Source: an uncultured Christensenellaceae bacterium (GTDB lineage: Bacteria; Bacillota; Clostridia; Christensenellales; UBA3700). From it: DNA of 64,000 nt. The stretch is from the NCBI GenBank assembly GCA_944381365.1, contig CALWKW010000001.1, forward strand, positions 62,001-126,000. Reading direction: 5' to 3'. How positions within the stretch are numbered: position 1 is the first letter of the stretch; each line of letters begins with the position of its first letter. Under the pieces are notes generated by a model. That model saw nothing but the letters and a program-made list of their open reading frames with translations. It did no database searches and had not been told where the DNA came from. The position numbers and the translations under genes are program-made. Below are positions 16,647 through 26,549 of the stretch, in pieces.

Positions 16647-16678
16647 TTGTCAAAATACTACAAAACAAAATTCATATA

Positions 16679-16687
16679 TGATATAAT
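16679..16687 (+). promoter_or_regulatory. Extended -10 promoter giving a leaderless mRNA (U32 gene)
   Basis: TGATATAAT is an extended -10 (TGnTATAAT); exactly six bases separate TATAAT (16682-16687) from ATG 16694. There is no Shine-Dalgarno site and the -35 (TACAAA, 17-base spacing) is weak. Confidence 0.6.
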
Positions 16688-16693
16688 TGAGTT

Positions 16694-18985
16694 ATGACAG
16701 AAGTTTTGGCACCGGTAGGTAGCATACAAGCATTGAAATCGGCAATTTATGCGGGGGCAGACGCTGTATATCTTGGCTTGGATTTGTTTAATGCGAGAAT
16801 AAAAGCCGATAATTTTACTTTGGACAACATAAAAGAATATGTTGAGTATTGCCACTTGTTTGGTGTAAAAGTTTATATTACATTCAATACATCCATAAAA
16901 GAAAAAGAAAGAGAAAAATTTGCAGAATATGTAGATATAGCCGCAAAATCAGGAGTAGACGCTTTTATTGTCACAGATTTGGGCTGTGTAGATATATTAA
17001 GAAAATATAATGTACCTTTGCACGGAAGCACACAAATTGGTGTACATAACTTGGCAGGAGCCATTGTCTTGGAAAAATTGGGTTTTACAAGAGTGGTAAT
17101 GGCAAGAGAAGCTTTGTTTGAGGACATAAAGGAAATTAAAGAGAATACAAATCTTGAAATAGAGTATTTTGTGCATGGTGCATTGTGCGTATGTTTTTCT
17201 GGCGGATGTTTGTTGTCATCAATAATGAGCGGCGATAGTGGAAACAGGGGAAGATGCAATCAGCCTTGTCGATTGAAATATTCTTCATCCTTTGATTCAA
17301 AAGAAAAATATTTGTTGTCGCCAAAGGATCAATGTTTTATCAATGATATAGCTAGATTGATAGAATTGGGTATAGATAGCTTTAAAATCGAAGGAAGGCT
17401 CAAACAGCCTCATTATGTGGGAGAAGTTGTCTCTCAATACAGAAAAGCTGTGGATAATGCTTTGTGTGGCAAAAATCAAGATATTGATATGTCATCTATA
17501 AAAAGAGCTTACAACAGAGGAAATTTTACAAGAGGATATAATTTTGAGAGCTCCAAGCAAATAATATTCGATGCTATAAACGGAAATATAGGCGAAGTTG
17601 TCGGCAAGGTAAAGGGAAACAGAAAAAGTGAATTGATAGTAGCTTTAAAAAAGCCTCTCAATATAGGAGATGGCATAAAGATTATCAATAAAGGCAAAGA
17701 GCTTGGCGGATTGAGCGTAAACTATATCAAAAAGTGCGGAAACGATTACTTAATCCCTTCAAATAAATATTTTGAAGAGGGAAGCGATATTTGTCTTACT
17801 TTGGATAATAATCAAGTCAATAAATATCAGAACATAAATCCCAAAATAAAAATCAGGCTTACTCTTCAGGCTTTTTTAAATCAGCCTGTAAAGATTATAG
17901 CTGAATATAAAAATATCAAAGCAGAAATCTATGGTGACATAGTCGAGAAAGCGGAGAATCGTAAGGCGGATAAGGATAGTATAAAAAAACAACTTTCAAG
18001 ACTTGGGGATAGTAATTTTGATGCAGATATAGATGTTTTGCTCGATGATAAAAATGATGTATTTTTGCCTTTGTCCGCTCTCAATAATCTACGAAGAGAA
18101 GTGTTAAAAGAATTGACGCAAAACATTCTTAATGAGTATTTGATGACTCAGCAAAGAGCAGAGTATAACAAAAGTTTGCAATGTTTTTATGAGCATGAAA
18201 ACACTGATTTTAGAAGTAAGTTTTTTGTCGAAATGGACGAAAAATATATAAGTCAAGATGTGTTTGATAATATTGACGAAAAAATCAGTTTAGTATTAAA
18301 TTATTCTTCTAAATTAGGTCAATTTATAGAAATAATTCTAAAAAATGGCTTAATTAAGAATAAAATAGAAGATATTTATCTAAAATTGCCTAAAGTAGCC
18401 AGAGGTGAGGATTATAGAATTTTAGATAAATTTTTGCAAAACCATGCAAATTTTTTTGACGGAATACTTGCAGATAATTTGTATGGAGTATATCTTGCGA
18501 AGAAGTATTCAAAACGATTGATTGGCGGAGCAGGACTCAATATCTATAATTCTAAAGCTAAAGACATTTTAGGGTTTGACAATCAAATTTCTTCAGTAGA
18601 GCTCAATAAAAACGAGCTTATAGAAAATTCGATAATTTATGCATATGGATTATTGCCCGTAATGACTTTATTGCATTGTCCCGTACAAGTGAATACGGGG
18701 TGCGATTGTGCAAGTTGTAAATATAATGGCGATTTTTATTATTATGATAAAAGAGGCCAATATTTGATAAAAAGGACAAAACTCAAATATTGTCAGTTTA
18801 CTCTTTTTAATCAGCAAAAAATGGATATAATAGCAAAATTGCCAAAAGGAAACTTTTCTTTTTATCTCAATCTTTTAGATTGTAATAAGAATAAGATAAT
18901 AGATGTTTTAAAAAAATATTCGATAAATTCAGGTGTGGCAGAACAAAACAGCACCTGCGGTCATCTGAACAGAGGAGTTAAGTGA
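16694..18985 (+). CDS. Peptidase U32-family protein with DUF3656-type extension
   Basis: A 763-residue member of the U32 'collagenase-like' family, whose bacterial members act in RNA hydroxylation; E. coli RlhA hydroxylates C2501 of 23S rRNA. The N-terminal TIM-barrel-like part starts MTEVLAPVGSIQALKSAI and carries the family signature EYFVHGALCVCFSGGC (about residues 157-172) plus GNRGRCNQPCR and SFKIEGRLKQPHYV. Residues about 290-460 match the DUF3656 region. The C-terminus has another Cys cluster (GCDCASCKYNG). Cys pairs may hold an Fe-S cluster. Exact substrate is inference. Predicted leaderless start. Confidence 0.85.
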   Translation: MTEVLAPVGSIQALKSAIYAGADAVYLGLDLFNARIKADNFTLDNIKEYVEYCHLFGVKVYITFNTSIKEKEREKFAEYVDIAAKSGVDAFIVTDLGCVDILRKYNVPLHGSTQIGVHNLAGAIVLEKLGFTRVVMAREALFEDIKEIKENTNLEIEYFVHGALCVCFSGGCLLSSIMSGDSGNRGRCNQPCRLKYSSSFDSKEKYLLSPKDQCFINDIARLIELGIDSFKIEGRLKQPHYVGEVVSQYRKAVDNALCGKNQDIDMSSIKRAYNRGNFTRGYNFESSKQIIFDAINGNIGEVVGKVKGNRKSELIVALKKPLNIGDGIKIINKGKELGGLSVNYIKKCGNDYLIPSNKYFEEGSDICLTLDNNQVNKYQNINPKIKIRLTLQAFLNQPVKIIAEYKNIKAEIYGDIVEKAENRKADKDSIKKQLSRLGDSNFDADIDVLLDDKNDVFLPLSALNNLRREVLKELTQNILNEYLMTQQRAEYNKSLQCFYEHENTDFRSKFFVEMDEKYISQDVFDNIDEKISLVLNYSSKLGQFIEIILKNGLIKNKIEDIYLKLPKVARGEDYRILDKFLQNHANFFDGILADNLYGVYLAKKYSKRLIGGAGLNIYNSKAKDILGFDNQISSVELNKNELIENSIIYAYGLLPVMTLLHCPVQVNTGCDCASCKYNGDFYYYDKRGQYLIKRTKLKYCQFTLFNQQKMDIIAKLPKGNFSFYLNLLDCNKNKIIDVLKKYSINSGVAEQNSTCGHLNRGVK

Positions 18986-18992
18986 TATTTTA

Positions 18993-21362
18993 ATGGCCAA
19001 TAAATATAATTTTATCAACAGGAAAAGTCTTAAAATCTTGGAATATGACAAAATCTTGTCAAGCATAGCAAACTATGCTTCTTCTGTGCCTGCTCAAAAA
19101 TATATTATGGCACTTAGACCTTCTTTGGATATTGACGAAGTCAATTATCAACTCGATCTTACAAGTCAGGCATACAGAATTATGTTTGATTTGTGCATGA
19201 CGCCGAGTTTTTCAATCGATGAAATCGAAGAAATACTTTCTATAGCAGAAAAACATGCGACTTTGTCTCCTTCTGATATTCTAAAAATAGGAAGACTTTT
19301 GAAATGCTCTAGAGTTTTGTCAAATAATATATTGTCATTGAATGACGAATCCATAATCGATATAAAATCTTTAGCTCAATCTTTATTTTTTGACTTAGAA
19401 CTAGAAAAAAGTATTTATGAAAGCATTCTTGGCGAAAACGAAATAAGCGACAATGCTTCTTCTGCACTCAAATCCATAAGACAGGGCATAAAAAATTGTA
19501 ATGAAAGAATAAGACAAAAACTTATGTCCTATATCACTTCATCGAGTTATAGCAATTATCTTCAGGATTCTCTCATTACTATGAGAAACAACAGATATGT
19601 TATTCCTTTGAAAAGCGAATATTCTCATCAGATAAAAGGTCTTGTTCACGACCAATCGGCATCGGGAGCAACGGTGTATGTAGAGCCTTTGGCGATTGTA
19701 GAATTGAACAATGAGCTTCGCACCCTTGTGGCGGAAGAAAACAATGAAATAGAAAGAATACTTCAATATTTTTCTCAAAAAATATCCTATATTTGCGAAA
19801 ATCTCAGAATAAGTTATGACTTGATAGCAAAATTGGATTGTATTTTTTCAAAAGCCAAATATGCTCAGGAGATAAAAGGCAAAAGAGTAAAAGTCAATAA
19901 AGACGGCTATGTCAATATCATAAAGGGCAGGCACCCTCTTATCGATAAAAACAAAGTGGTACCTGTGTCTATCAGCGTGGGCGGAGAATATAATACTTTG
20001 CTTATCACTGGTCCTAATACCGGCGGAAAGACGGTATGTCTTAAATTGGTAGGCATTTTGTCTTTAATGACAGCTAGCGGAATTTTCCCGCCTTGTGATG
20101 AGGAAAGCAGCATCGCTGTATTTGACAATGTATTTTGCGATATAGGCGATGAGCAAAATATCGAGCAAAACTTGTCTACTTTTTCTTCTCATCTCACAAA
20201 TCTTATATATATTTGCAATCACGTTACAAAAAATTGTCTTTTGCTTTTGGATGAATTGGGAGGAGGTACTGACCCCGCCGAAGGCAGTGCTTTGGCAATA
20301 AGCCTTATAGAATATTTTAAAAACAAAGGATGCAAAACTATCACAAGTACTCACTACAATGAACTTAAAGAATATTCTTTTGTAAACGATGATATTGCGA
20401 CCGCCGGTATGGATTTTGATCCTTTGAGCTTTGCTCCTACTTATAAGCTTATTATGGGACATACAAGTTCGTCAAATGCTTTGGAAATTGCTACGGCTTT
20501 GGGACTTAAGACGGAAATCGTAGACAATGCCAGAAAAAGACTCTCATCAGAAAAAGTCGCTTTTGACAATATCATAAAGGGTGCCGAAAAAGCAAGAAGA
20601 GAAGCTTTGGAGCTTGAAGAAAAAACAAGACAAAATTATATCGTGTCTCAAGAATCGGCTCAAAAAGCAAAAGATGTGCTGGACGAGCTTAATGACAAAA
20701 AAGCAAAGCTTGAAGAAAGAATGAGAAAATCGGCAAAAGAATTGCTGGGTGATTATCTCGATGAAGCGGAAGAATTGGTAGATGAATTGAAAGAATTGGT
20801 CAAAAAGGGAGATGAAAAGGCACTTTTTGAAGCCAGAAGAATAAAAAAGAAGCTTTCCGATATAGAAATATTTACCGAAAAGCCTACTACAAAAATTACT
20901 GAGCTCAACGGCGAGATAGAAGCCGGCGATAAAATCTATATCAAAAATCTCGATAAAATAGGAGAGGTAATATCCGTAAACGATAAGAAAAAAGAGTGTC
21001 TTGCAAAGGTAGGTATTCTTACTACGAGTATAAAACTCAAAGATTGCCAAAAAGTCAAGATCGAAGAGCCCAAGCCTCAACCTAAAGTTACCATAACAAA
21101 AGAGTTTTCAAACAAACCTTTTTCCTTTGAAATCAATCTTATCGGACAAAGAGTGGACGAGGCTTTGTACAATCTCGATAATTATATAAGTGAAGCGATT
21201 TTGCACAACTCAACAGAAATAAGAGTCGTACACGGAAAGGGAACGGGTATTTTGAGAAAAGCTGTTCAGGAATATTTAAGAACATGTCCATATGTCGATT
21301 CATACAGATTGGGAAAATACGGAGAAGGAGAAAGCGGAGTCACCATTGTTACGCTTAAATGA
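18993..21362 (+). CDS. mutS2: Endonuclease MutS2
   Basis: A 789-residue MutS2 protein. Known MutS2 proteins act on collided ribosomes and on recombination intermediates rather than in mismatch repair. The core and clamp regions (1-300) precede the ATPase: Walker A GPNTGGKT at 340-347 and LLDELGGGTDPAEGSAL near 425. A coiled coil (about 520-640) follows and the C-terminal Smr nuclease domain (about 715-789) has the EIRVVHGKGTGILR motif. It starts 8 bases after the U32 stop; AGAGGAG lies 15 bases upstream, longer than usual spacing. Confidence 0.96.
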   Translation: MANKYNFINRKSLKILEYDKILSSIANYASSVPAQKYIMALRPSLDIDEVNYQLDLTSQAYRIMFDLCMTPSFSIDEIEEILSIAEKHATLSPSDILKIGRLLKCSRVLSNNILSLNDESIIDIKSLAQSLFFDLELEKSIYESILGENEISDNASSALKSIRQGIKNCNERIRQKLMSYITSSSYSNYLQDSLITMRNNRYVIPLKSEYSHQIKGLVHDQSASGATVYVEPLAIVELNNELRTLVAEENNEIERILQYFSQKISYICENLRISYDLIAKLDCIFSKAKYAQEIKGKRVKVNKDGYVNIIKGRHPLIDKNKVVPVSISVGGEYNTLLITGPNTGGKTVCLKLVGILSLMTASGIFPPCDEESSIAVFDNVFCDIGDEQNIEQNLSTFSSHLTNLIYICNHVTKNCLLLLDELGGGTDPAEGSALAISLIEYFKNKGCKTITSTHYNELKEYSFVNDDIATAGMDFDPLSFAPTYKLIMGHTSSSNALEIATALGLKTEIVDNARKRLSSEKVAFDNIIKGAEKARREALELEEKTRQNYIVSQESAQKAKDVLDELNDKKAKLEERMRKSAKELLGDYLDEAEELVDELKELVKKGDEKALFEARRIKKKLSDIEIFTEKPTTKITELNGEIEAGDKIYIKNLDKIGEVISVNDKKKECLAKVGILTTSIKLKDCQKVKIEEPKPQPKVTITKEFSNKPFSFEINLIGQRVDEALYNLDNYISEAILHNSTEIRVVHGKGTGILRKAVQEYLRTCPYVDSYRLGKYGEGESGVTIVTLK

Positions 21363-21837
21363 CAAACAAAAATATTCTATTGAAATAGAAAACAACGACA
21401 AAGGAGCGCTTAAGATATTTACTCTTGCGTTGTGTATCATTGTGGATCTTATAATATTTGCAAGTATTATAGGTGCATTGTCCACGGCAAAATATCTTGA
21501 TATTTTGTGGTATGCGTTTGGATTTGTCGTGATTAGCTTTATACAATATATTGCTACTTTTCTTACACACAAAATTCATATAGAATTTGATGACGGAGTT
21601 TTTATAGTAAAAAAATTATATCCGCTAAAAACAAAAACAATTATAAACGCCTCTGCTTCTCAAATAAAAATTTATAATATCGAAGATAAAGACTTATTCG
21701 AGAATAATATCAAAAAAGCATACAGAATGTGTGTCAATACTTGCTCATATCCGATTTATGTGATAGAATTATCGGGAAAAAAGTATTTGTTGAATCTTGA
21801 TGATTATATGTATTCTATCGTGAAGGAGAGAGAATGA
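21346..21837 (+). CDS. Small membrane protein, unknown function
   Basis: About 163 residues with two adjacent hydrophobic segments (IFTLALCIIVDLIIFASIIG and the stretch around LDILWYAFGFVVISFIQYIA) followed by a soluble beta-rich part (IHIEFDDGVFIVKKLYPLKTKTI) that resembles bacterial PH-type domains in pattern only. I place the start at TTG 21346 because GGAG (21336-21339) is six bases upstream; an ATG at 21292 has no ribosome binding site and would overlap mutS2 by 71 bases. The stop overlaps the next gene (ATGA). I do not recognise a named family. Confidence 0.6.
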   Translation: MLRLNDKQKYSIEIENNDKGALKIFTLALCIIVDLIIFASIIGALSTAKYLDILWYAFGFVVISFIQYIATFLTHKIHIEFDDGVFIVKKLYPLKTKTIINASASQIKIYNIEDKDLFENNIKKAYRMCVNTCSYPIYVIELSGKKYLLNLDDYMYSIVKERE

Positions 21838-23018
21838 TTTATCTTGATAATGCAGCCACTACATGTTTGGACGAAAAGTGTTTTGATATAATAAGAGAAT
21901 ATAATATAGACAGATTTTATAATCCGTCAGCTTTATACAGAAAAGCTATGGAAAGTGCCAACGCAATCAAAGATGCGAGAAATATTATTGCAAAATCTTT
22001 GGGAGCGAAGGGAGAAGAAATCATATTTACGGCATCGGGAAGTGAAGGCGATAATATTGCCTTGTTTTGTTCAGTACGCTCAAAAAGCGGAAAAATAATA
22101 GTGGGTTCGAGCGAGCATAGTGCGATATATAATTCGGCTCTTGAATTGAAAGTGAGAGGTTTTGATGTGATTTTTGCTCCGTGCGATTGCTATGGCAGAA
22201 CAGATATAGAAAAGCTTGAAAAGCTTTTGGATGATAAAGTCGTATTAGTATCAATTATGCATGTTTGCAACGAAACAGGTGCTTTGAACGATTTGGCCAA
22301 AATATCAAAATTGATAAAATCAAAATGTCCTAGAGCAATTTTCCATTCTGACGGAGTTCAGGCTTATGGAAAAATACCTGTCAATGTCAAAGCCTTGGGA
22401 GTCGATTTGTACACAATAAGCGGTCATAAAGTGCATGCTCCCAAAGGTATCGGAGCTTTGTATTGCAGGAGCAATCTTTATCTGAAGACTTTTGTCTTTG
22501 GCGGCGGACAGGAAAACAACATAAGATCTGCTACGGAAAATTTGCCCTCTATTATGGCATTTTCGTATGTGGTCGACAATAATTTTAAAAACATTGCTCA
22601 AAATTATCAGAATATAAAAGAATTGAGGGATTATTTGTATTCTCAACTCTTACAAAATTTTGAAAATATAAAAATCAATACCGATATCAACAATTCTTCG
22701 CCTTATGTATTTTCTTTTGCTCTCAATAGTGCAAGAGGAGAAGTGCTTGTGCATTGTCTGGAGGATAAGGGAGTAATTGTCGGTACAGGCTCGGCATGTA
22801 ATTCCCAAAAATCCACAAAACGAATACCTTCGGCTTTGGGAATAGAAGAAGACTTTGCTCAAGGAATGATAAGAGTGAGCTTTAATGAGAAAAACACTAA
22901 GTCGGATGTCGATGAATTCATAAAAGCTCTCGGAGAAAGTCTAAGTGAATTAATTAAATATCAAAACAAGTCTGCATCCAAGGACGATTGTATTCTCAGC
23001 AGATTAAAATTGAGGTAA
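21834..23018 (+). CDS. Cysteine desulfurase (NifS/IscS-like, class V aminotransferase)
   Basis: A 394-residue PLP enzyme that removes sulfur from cysteine as a protein-bound persulfide. Evidence: N-terminal IYLDNAATTCLDE, the PLP-lysine motif SGHKVHAPKGIGALY (about residues 200-214), and the active-site loop GTGSACNSQKS (about 315-325) with the catalytic Cys. It directly precedes thiI, two bases apart, so it most likely supplies sulfur for 4-thiouridine in tRNA, as NifZ does in Bacillus, though other sulfur acceptors are possible. Its start overlaps the preceding small membrane protein. Confidence 0.92.
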   Translation: MIYLDNAATTCLDEKCFDIIREYNIDRFYNPSALYRKAMESANAIKDARNIIAKSLGAKGEEIIFTASGSEGDNIALFCSVRSKSGKIIVGSSEHSAIYNSALELKVRGFDVIFAPCDCYGRTDIEKLEKLLDDKVVLVSIMHVCNETGALNDLAKISKLIKSKCPRAIFHSDGVQAYGKIPVNVKALGVDLYTISGHKVHAPKGIGALYCRSNLYLKTFVFGGGQENNIRSATENLPSIMAFSYVVDNNFKNIAQNYQNIKELRDYLYSQLLQNFENIKINTDINNSSPYVFSFALNSARGEVLVHCLEDKGVIVGTGSACNSQKSTKRIPSALGIEEDFAQGMIRVSFNEKNTKSDVDEFIKALGESLSELIKYQNKSASKDDCILSRLKLR

Positions 23019-23020
23019 TT

Positions 23021-24196
23021 ATGGAAGAAAAGAAAGTAATATTATTGAGATACGGCGAAGTTTTTTTGAAAGGCAAAAACAGAAATGTTTTTGAAAAAAA
23101 ACTTATTGAAAATATAAAAAACTCTTTGTCGGGTATTGATTTTAAATTTATCCGTACTCAAAACAGATATTATATCGAAGACTATCAAGAATATGAGCAG
23201 GATGAAATTATAGACAGACTCACAAAAGTGTTTGGACTTCATTCATTGTCAGTTGCGACAAAAATCAAGACCGATTATGATAATCTAAAAAAAGCTATAC
23301 TCGAATTTATGCCTGAAGAAGGAACTTTCAGAGTAAGTGTCAAAAGAGCAGACAAGCGACTCGATATGACAAGTCCTCAGATAGGAGCTATGCTTGGCGG
23401 ATATTTATTGTCAAAAAACAAATCTTTGTCGGTTGATTTATATTATCCCAAGAGTGAAATTTTTGTAGATATAAGAGAAAGCGGATATTCATATCTCTTT
23501 AGGGATAAAATCGATTGTGCTCAAGGTATGCCTGTGGGTACGGCAGGAAGAGGCCTACTTCTTTTGAGCGGCGGATTTGATAGTCCTGTCGCCGGATACA
23601 GAATGGCAAGAAGAGGCATGGAAATTTATGCAATTCATTTTCATAGCTATCCTCATACAAGCGAGCTTGCACAGCAAAAGGTGATAGACCTTGCACAAAA
23701 ATTGACAAAATACTGCGGAAATATTAAGCTGTTTGTCGTCAAATTTACTGAAATTCAGCAGGCTATTCATGAGTTTTGCAGAGAAGATTTTATGATAACC
23801 ATTATGAGAAGAATAATGGTAGAGATTGCGGAAAGAATTGCCCAACAAAATAATTGCGGTGCATTGATTACAGGAGAAAGCCTCGGTCAGGTAGCAAGTC
23901 AGACCACTCAAAGCATTACCGTAACCAACGAAGCTGTAAAATTATTGCCCGTATTCAGACCTTTGATTGGCCTGGATAAATACGAAATAATGGACACAGC
24001 AGAGAAGATCGATACCTATAAAATCTCCGAACTTCCTTATGAAGATTGCTGCACGGTTTTTCTTCCTAAAAATCCTGTAATCAAACCTAATCTCGAAGTT
24101 GCCAAAAAAGAACAGAGCAAAATCGAAAATCTTGACAAGATGATTGATGAAGCGGTCAATGGTGCTGATATATTGGATATAAAAGTAGAGAGATAA
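23021..24196 (+). CDS. thiI: tRNA 4-thiouridine synthase ThiI
   Basis: A 391-residue enzyme that adenylates and thiolates U8 of tRNA. It contains an N-terminal ferredoxin-like/THUMP region (residues 1-165) and a PP-loop ATPase domain with LLLLSGGFDSPVAGYRM near 180. It lacks the C-terminal rhodanese domain of E. coli ThiI, as in other Firmicutes, so sulfur must come directly from a desulfurase, presumably the gene just upstream. ATG 23021 follows GAGGT (23012-23016). It converges with the PBP gene, 7 bases apart. Confidence 0.95.
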   Translation: MEEKKVILLRYGEVFLKGKNRNVFEKKLIENIKNSLSGIDFKFIRTQNRYYIEDYQEYEQDEIIDRLTKVFGLHSLSVATKIKTDYDNLKKAILEFMPEEGTFRVSVKRADKRLDMTSPQIGAMLGGYLLSKNKSLSVDLYYPKSEIFVDIRESGYSYLFRDKIDCAQGMPVGTAGRGLLLLSGGFDSPVAGYRMARRGMEIYAIHFHSYPHTSELAQQKVIDLAQKLTKYCGNIKLFVVKFTEIQQAIHEFCREDFMITIMRRIMVEIAERIAQQNNCGALITGESLGQVASQTTQSITVTNEAVKLLPVFRPLIGLDKYEIMDTAEKIDTYKISELPYEDCCTVFLPKNPVIKPNLEVAKKEQSKIENLDKMIDEAVNGADILDIKVER

Positions 24197-24203
24197 AAAA
24201 TCA

Positions 24204-26480
24204 TTATTTTAGCAATCGTTTTGCAAACGCCGTCGAATAGTATTTTGACGGCGTTCCTATTATCTCCTTGTTGTCATCGTCAATATAATAAGGAATTACT
24301 GTAATTTTGCTTCCCAAAAAGCTATCACTTTTTATGTTTATATCGGCGTGACCGCTTTGATTTTTTATATTATATATCAATTTTTCTCCTTCTATAAAAG
24401 TGCGTTGATATATTTTGTATGACAGCTTAGGATTGTAGTTAAAAGAAATGTTTATTATATCGCTTTCTTGAGAAAATGATAAGTTTTCTGCCATAAGTCT
24501 GTCATAAGTCAAATCTTTTTCATAAGGCATACATTTTTGAGACGCCATCATGGTTATGGTCGAGCTTTTGGGTGCATTATCACTTGCGATAATAATTTTG
24601 TCGAGATTTTCATAAGAATATCTGTCGATATTTATTTCTTTTACGCCTTGAGGTATGGCAAAATCTATCGGCTTTATATCTGAATAATATTTATCGAGAA
24701 AGTTTTTTGCCATAAGAGTGACAACTCCGCCGCCTGTATGACTTGCAGAAAGAGCATTATCTCCTTGCCAGAATAAGAATGTGTCAAGAGAAGTGTAGCC
24801 GACAGAGTAAATATCGCTGTTATAATCTTTATCAGACATCGATACTGTACCTGTCTTGCAGGCAATATCAAAGTCAATGCTATTGAGTTTCTTTGCGGTG
24901 CCTTCTTTTGCACATTTTTGAAGCATTGTCGTCATAAGATAAGAGCTTTGTTCGTCAAAAACTCGTCTGTCTACTGAATTATTGTGTTCATAAAGTATGT
25001 TGCCATCTTTATCTTTAATGCATCGTATGAATGACGGCTTTTTGAAAGAGCCGTAATTTGCAAGAGTAGTATATCCGCCCAAAAGGTCAATCATACTCAT
25101 TCCGTAAGTCATTCCGCCCAAAGCTAGTGCGAGATTGCTATCCTTTTCATCAGTAGGAATATCCATTTTGTTGAGATAATTTATACTTGTTTCGATGCCT
25201 AGGTTTTGCAATGTTTTGACTGCGGGGATATTTAAAGATTTTGCTACCGCATCTTCTATACTGATATTTCCGTAATATATATCATTGTAATTAGAAGGAG
25301 AGTAGTCTTTAAAATCCGTCTTCTCATCTAATATTCTTGTCAAAGGACTTATCAATCCCTGATCGAGAGCGGGAGCATAACAAGCCAATGGCTTTATGGT
25401 AGAGCCTACTTGTCTGAAATATTCAAAAAGATTGACATCTTTTCTAGAGCTAAAAGCTTTGATTCCTCGAGTGATGTTGTCGCACAATATACCCAATGAG
25501 TTTGTGTCTTGGTCATTATAATATGATGAATTATGAATAGAAGAGTGGAGTAGTTTTTGAGTATAAGAATCAAGGTAAGTGTATATCTTTATACCGTTTG
25601 CTCTCAATGAAAATTCATCTGTATCCAAAATCTTGCAAGCTTCATATATAGCATTTTTTAGATAATATTTGTCTGAACTATTCTCAATTAAGTCGGTTTT
25701 TATAGTAATATTTTTGTTTTTATAACTATTATAAATATCATCAGTAATATAACCTTGTTCGTGCATAAGTCTTAAAACAAGTCTTGCTCTTTCGATTGAA
25801 TTGTCATAATTGTTGATAGGATTGTATTTTGTAGGACTCTTTACAATACCTGCCAACATAGCACATTCCAAGATATTAAGTTCATTAAGTTCTTTGTCAA
25901 AAAATCTTTTGCTCGCATTTTTTACGCCATACTCTCCGCTTCCGAAATAGAGCATATTGAGATACTTTTCCATTATCTCGTCTTTTGACAATTTTCTCTC
26001 AAGCTTTATTGCCATTTGCATTTCTTTGAATTTTCTGTCAAATGTTTGCTCGCTTGAAAGATATGTGTTTTTTACTAATTGTTGAGTTATGGTAGATGCT
26101 CCCTGAGTGCGGTTTCCTTTTAAATTGTTTGCGATAGCTCCCGCAATTCTTGCATAATCAATGCCGTGATGCTTGTAAAATCTTTTGTCTTCTACCGCAA
26201 CAAATGCGTTGCTCAATGATTTGGGGATTTCTTGTATTTTTGCATATCCGCTTTCTTTTGTATTTTCTACGATTTTGTCTTCGTTATCGAATATTGAGAT
26301 ATCGTTTGAAGCATTTTTTAGCATTTGTATGTCGGGATTTGGACCACCTAAATACAATACGGCAAAAAAGATGCCCATGCTGAGAAAAACCGTCAGAATT
26401 ATGGTAAGCATTATCGCTAAAAATATTTTTTTTGCTGTGGTATGATTTTTGTTTGATACGGATAAAGTTTTTTCTTTCAT
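24204..26480 (-). CDS. Class A penicillin-binding protein (PBP1a-type)
   Basis: A 758-residue bifunctional murein synthase anchored by one N-terminal membrane segment (about 18-44). The GT51 glycosyltransferase domain has the catalytic VEDKRFY (E97) and GASTITQQLVKN (127-138) motifs. The transpeptidase domain has SxxK (S360-K363), SxN (S415-N417) and KTGT (542-545). A beta-rich tail of about 130 residues follows. It builds septal or spore/cell-wall peptidoglycan on the outer membrane face. It is the only - strand gene in the first 34 kb. The ATG lacks a Shine-Dalgarno site. Confidence 0.94.
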   Translation of the reverse strand: MKEKTLSVSNKNHTTAKKIFLAIMLTIILTVFLSMGIFFAVLYLGGPNPDIQMLKNASNDISIFDNEDKIVENTKESGYAKIQEIPKSLSNAFVAVEDKRFYKHHGIDYARIAGAIANNLKGNRTQGASTITQQLVKNTYLSSEQTFDRKFKEMQMAIKLERKLSKDEIMEKYLNMLYFGSGEYGVKNASKRFFDKELNELNILECAMLAGIVKSPTKYNPINNYDNSIERARLVLRLMHEQGYITDDIYNSYKNKNITIKTDLIENSSDKYYLKNAIYEACKILDTDEFSLRANGIKIYTYLDSYTQKLLHSSIHNSSYYNDQDTNSLGILCDNITRGIKAFSSRKDVNLFEYFRQVGSTIKPLACYAPALDQGLISPLTRILDEKTDFKDYSPSNYNDIYYGNISIEDAVAKSLNIPAVKTLQNLGIETSINYLNKMDIPTDEKDSNLALALGGMTYGMSMIDLLGGYTTLANYGSFKKPSFIRCIKDKDGNILYEHNNSVDRRVFDEQSSYLMTTMLQKCAKEGTAKKLNSIDFDIACKTGTVSMSDKDYNSDIYSVGYTSLDTFLFWQGDNALSASHTGGGVVTLMAKNFLDKYYSDIKPIDFAIPQGVKEINIDRYSYENLDKIIIASDNAPKSSTITMMASQKCMPYEKDLTYDRLMAENLSFSQESDIINISFNYNPKLSYKIYQRTFIEGEKLIYNIKNQSGHADINIKSDSFLGSKITVIPYYIDDDNKEIIGTPSKYYSTAFAKRLLK

Positions 26481-26500
26481 AATATTATATTTATATTTAC

Positions 26501-26529
26501 TTGTTTTTTTTAGGGTTTTTGATTATAAT
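26501..26529 (+). promoter_or_regulatory. Promoter of miaB, leaderless arrangement
   Basis: TTGTTT (26501-26506), 17-base spacer, TATAAT (26524-26529), then exactly six bases to ATG 26536. No Shine-Dalgarno site is present, so transcript and protein should start at the same base. Confidence 0.7.
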
Positions 26530-26549
26530 TGGTATATGCAAAAATACAA
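26522..26549 (-). promoter_or_regulatory. Candidate promoter of the PBP gene, facing miaB
   Basis: On the - strand, TTGTAT (26549-26544), 16-base spacer, TATAAT (26527-26522), 35 bases before the predicted leader end. Its -10 shares ATTATAAT with the miaB -10 on the other strand and its -35 lies inside miaB. Confidence 0.45.

Noticed and set aside
21292..21345. Earlier ATG (21292) as start of the small membrane protein
   Set aside because: No ribosome binding site, and it would overlap the conserved Smr end of mutS2 by 71 bases; TTG 21346 with GGAG is better.
24204..26480. Overlapping antisense frames in the PBP, mutS2 and ispH-rpsA regions as genes
   Set aside because: They lie fully within strong conserved genes, lack ribosome binding sites and show no family motifs; they reflect codon bias of the true strand.
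26481..26489. TATAAT three bases before the PBP ATG as a further leaderless start
   Set aside because: The predicted start would fall inside the coding region and no -35 lies at 16-18 bases; the TATAAT at 26527-26522 with TTGTAT is a better promoter.
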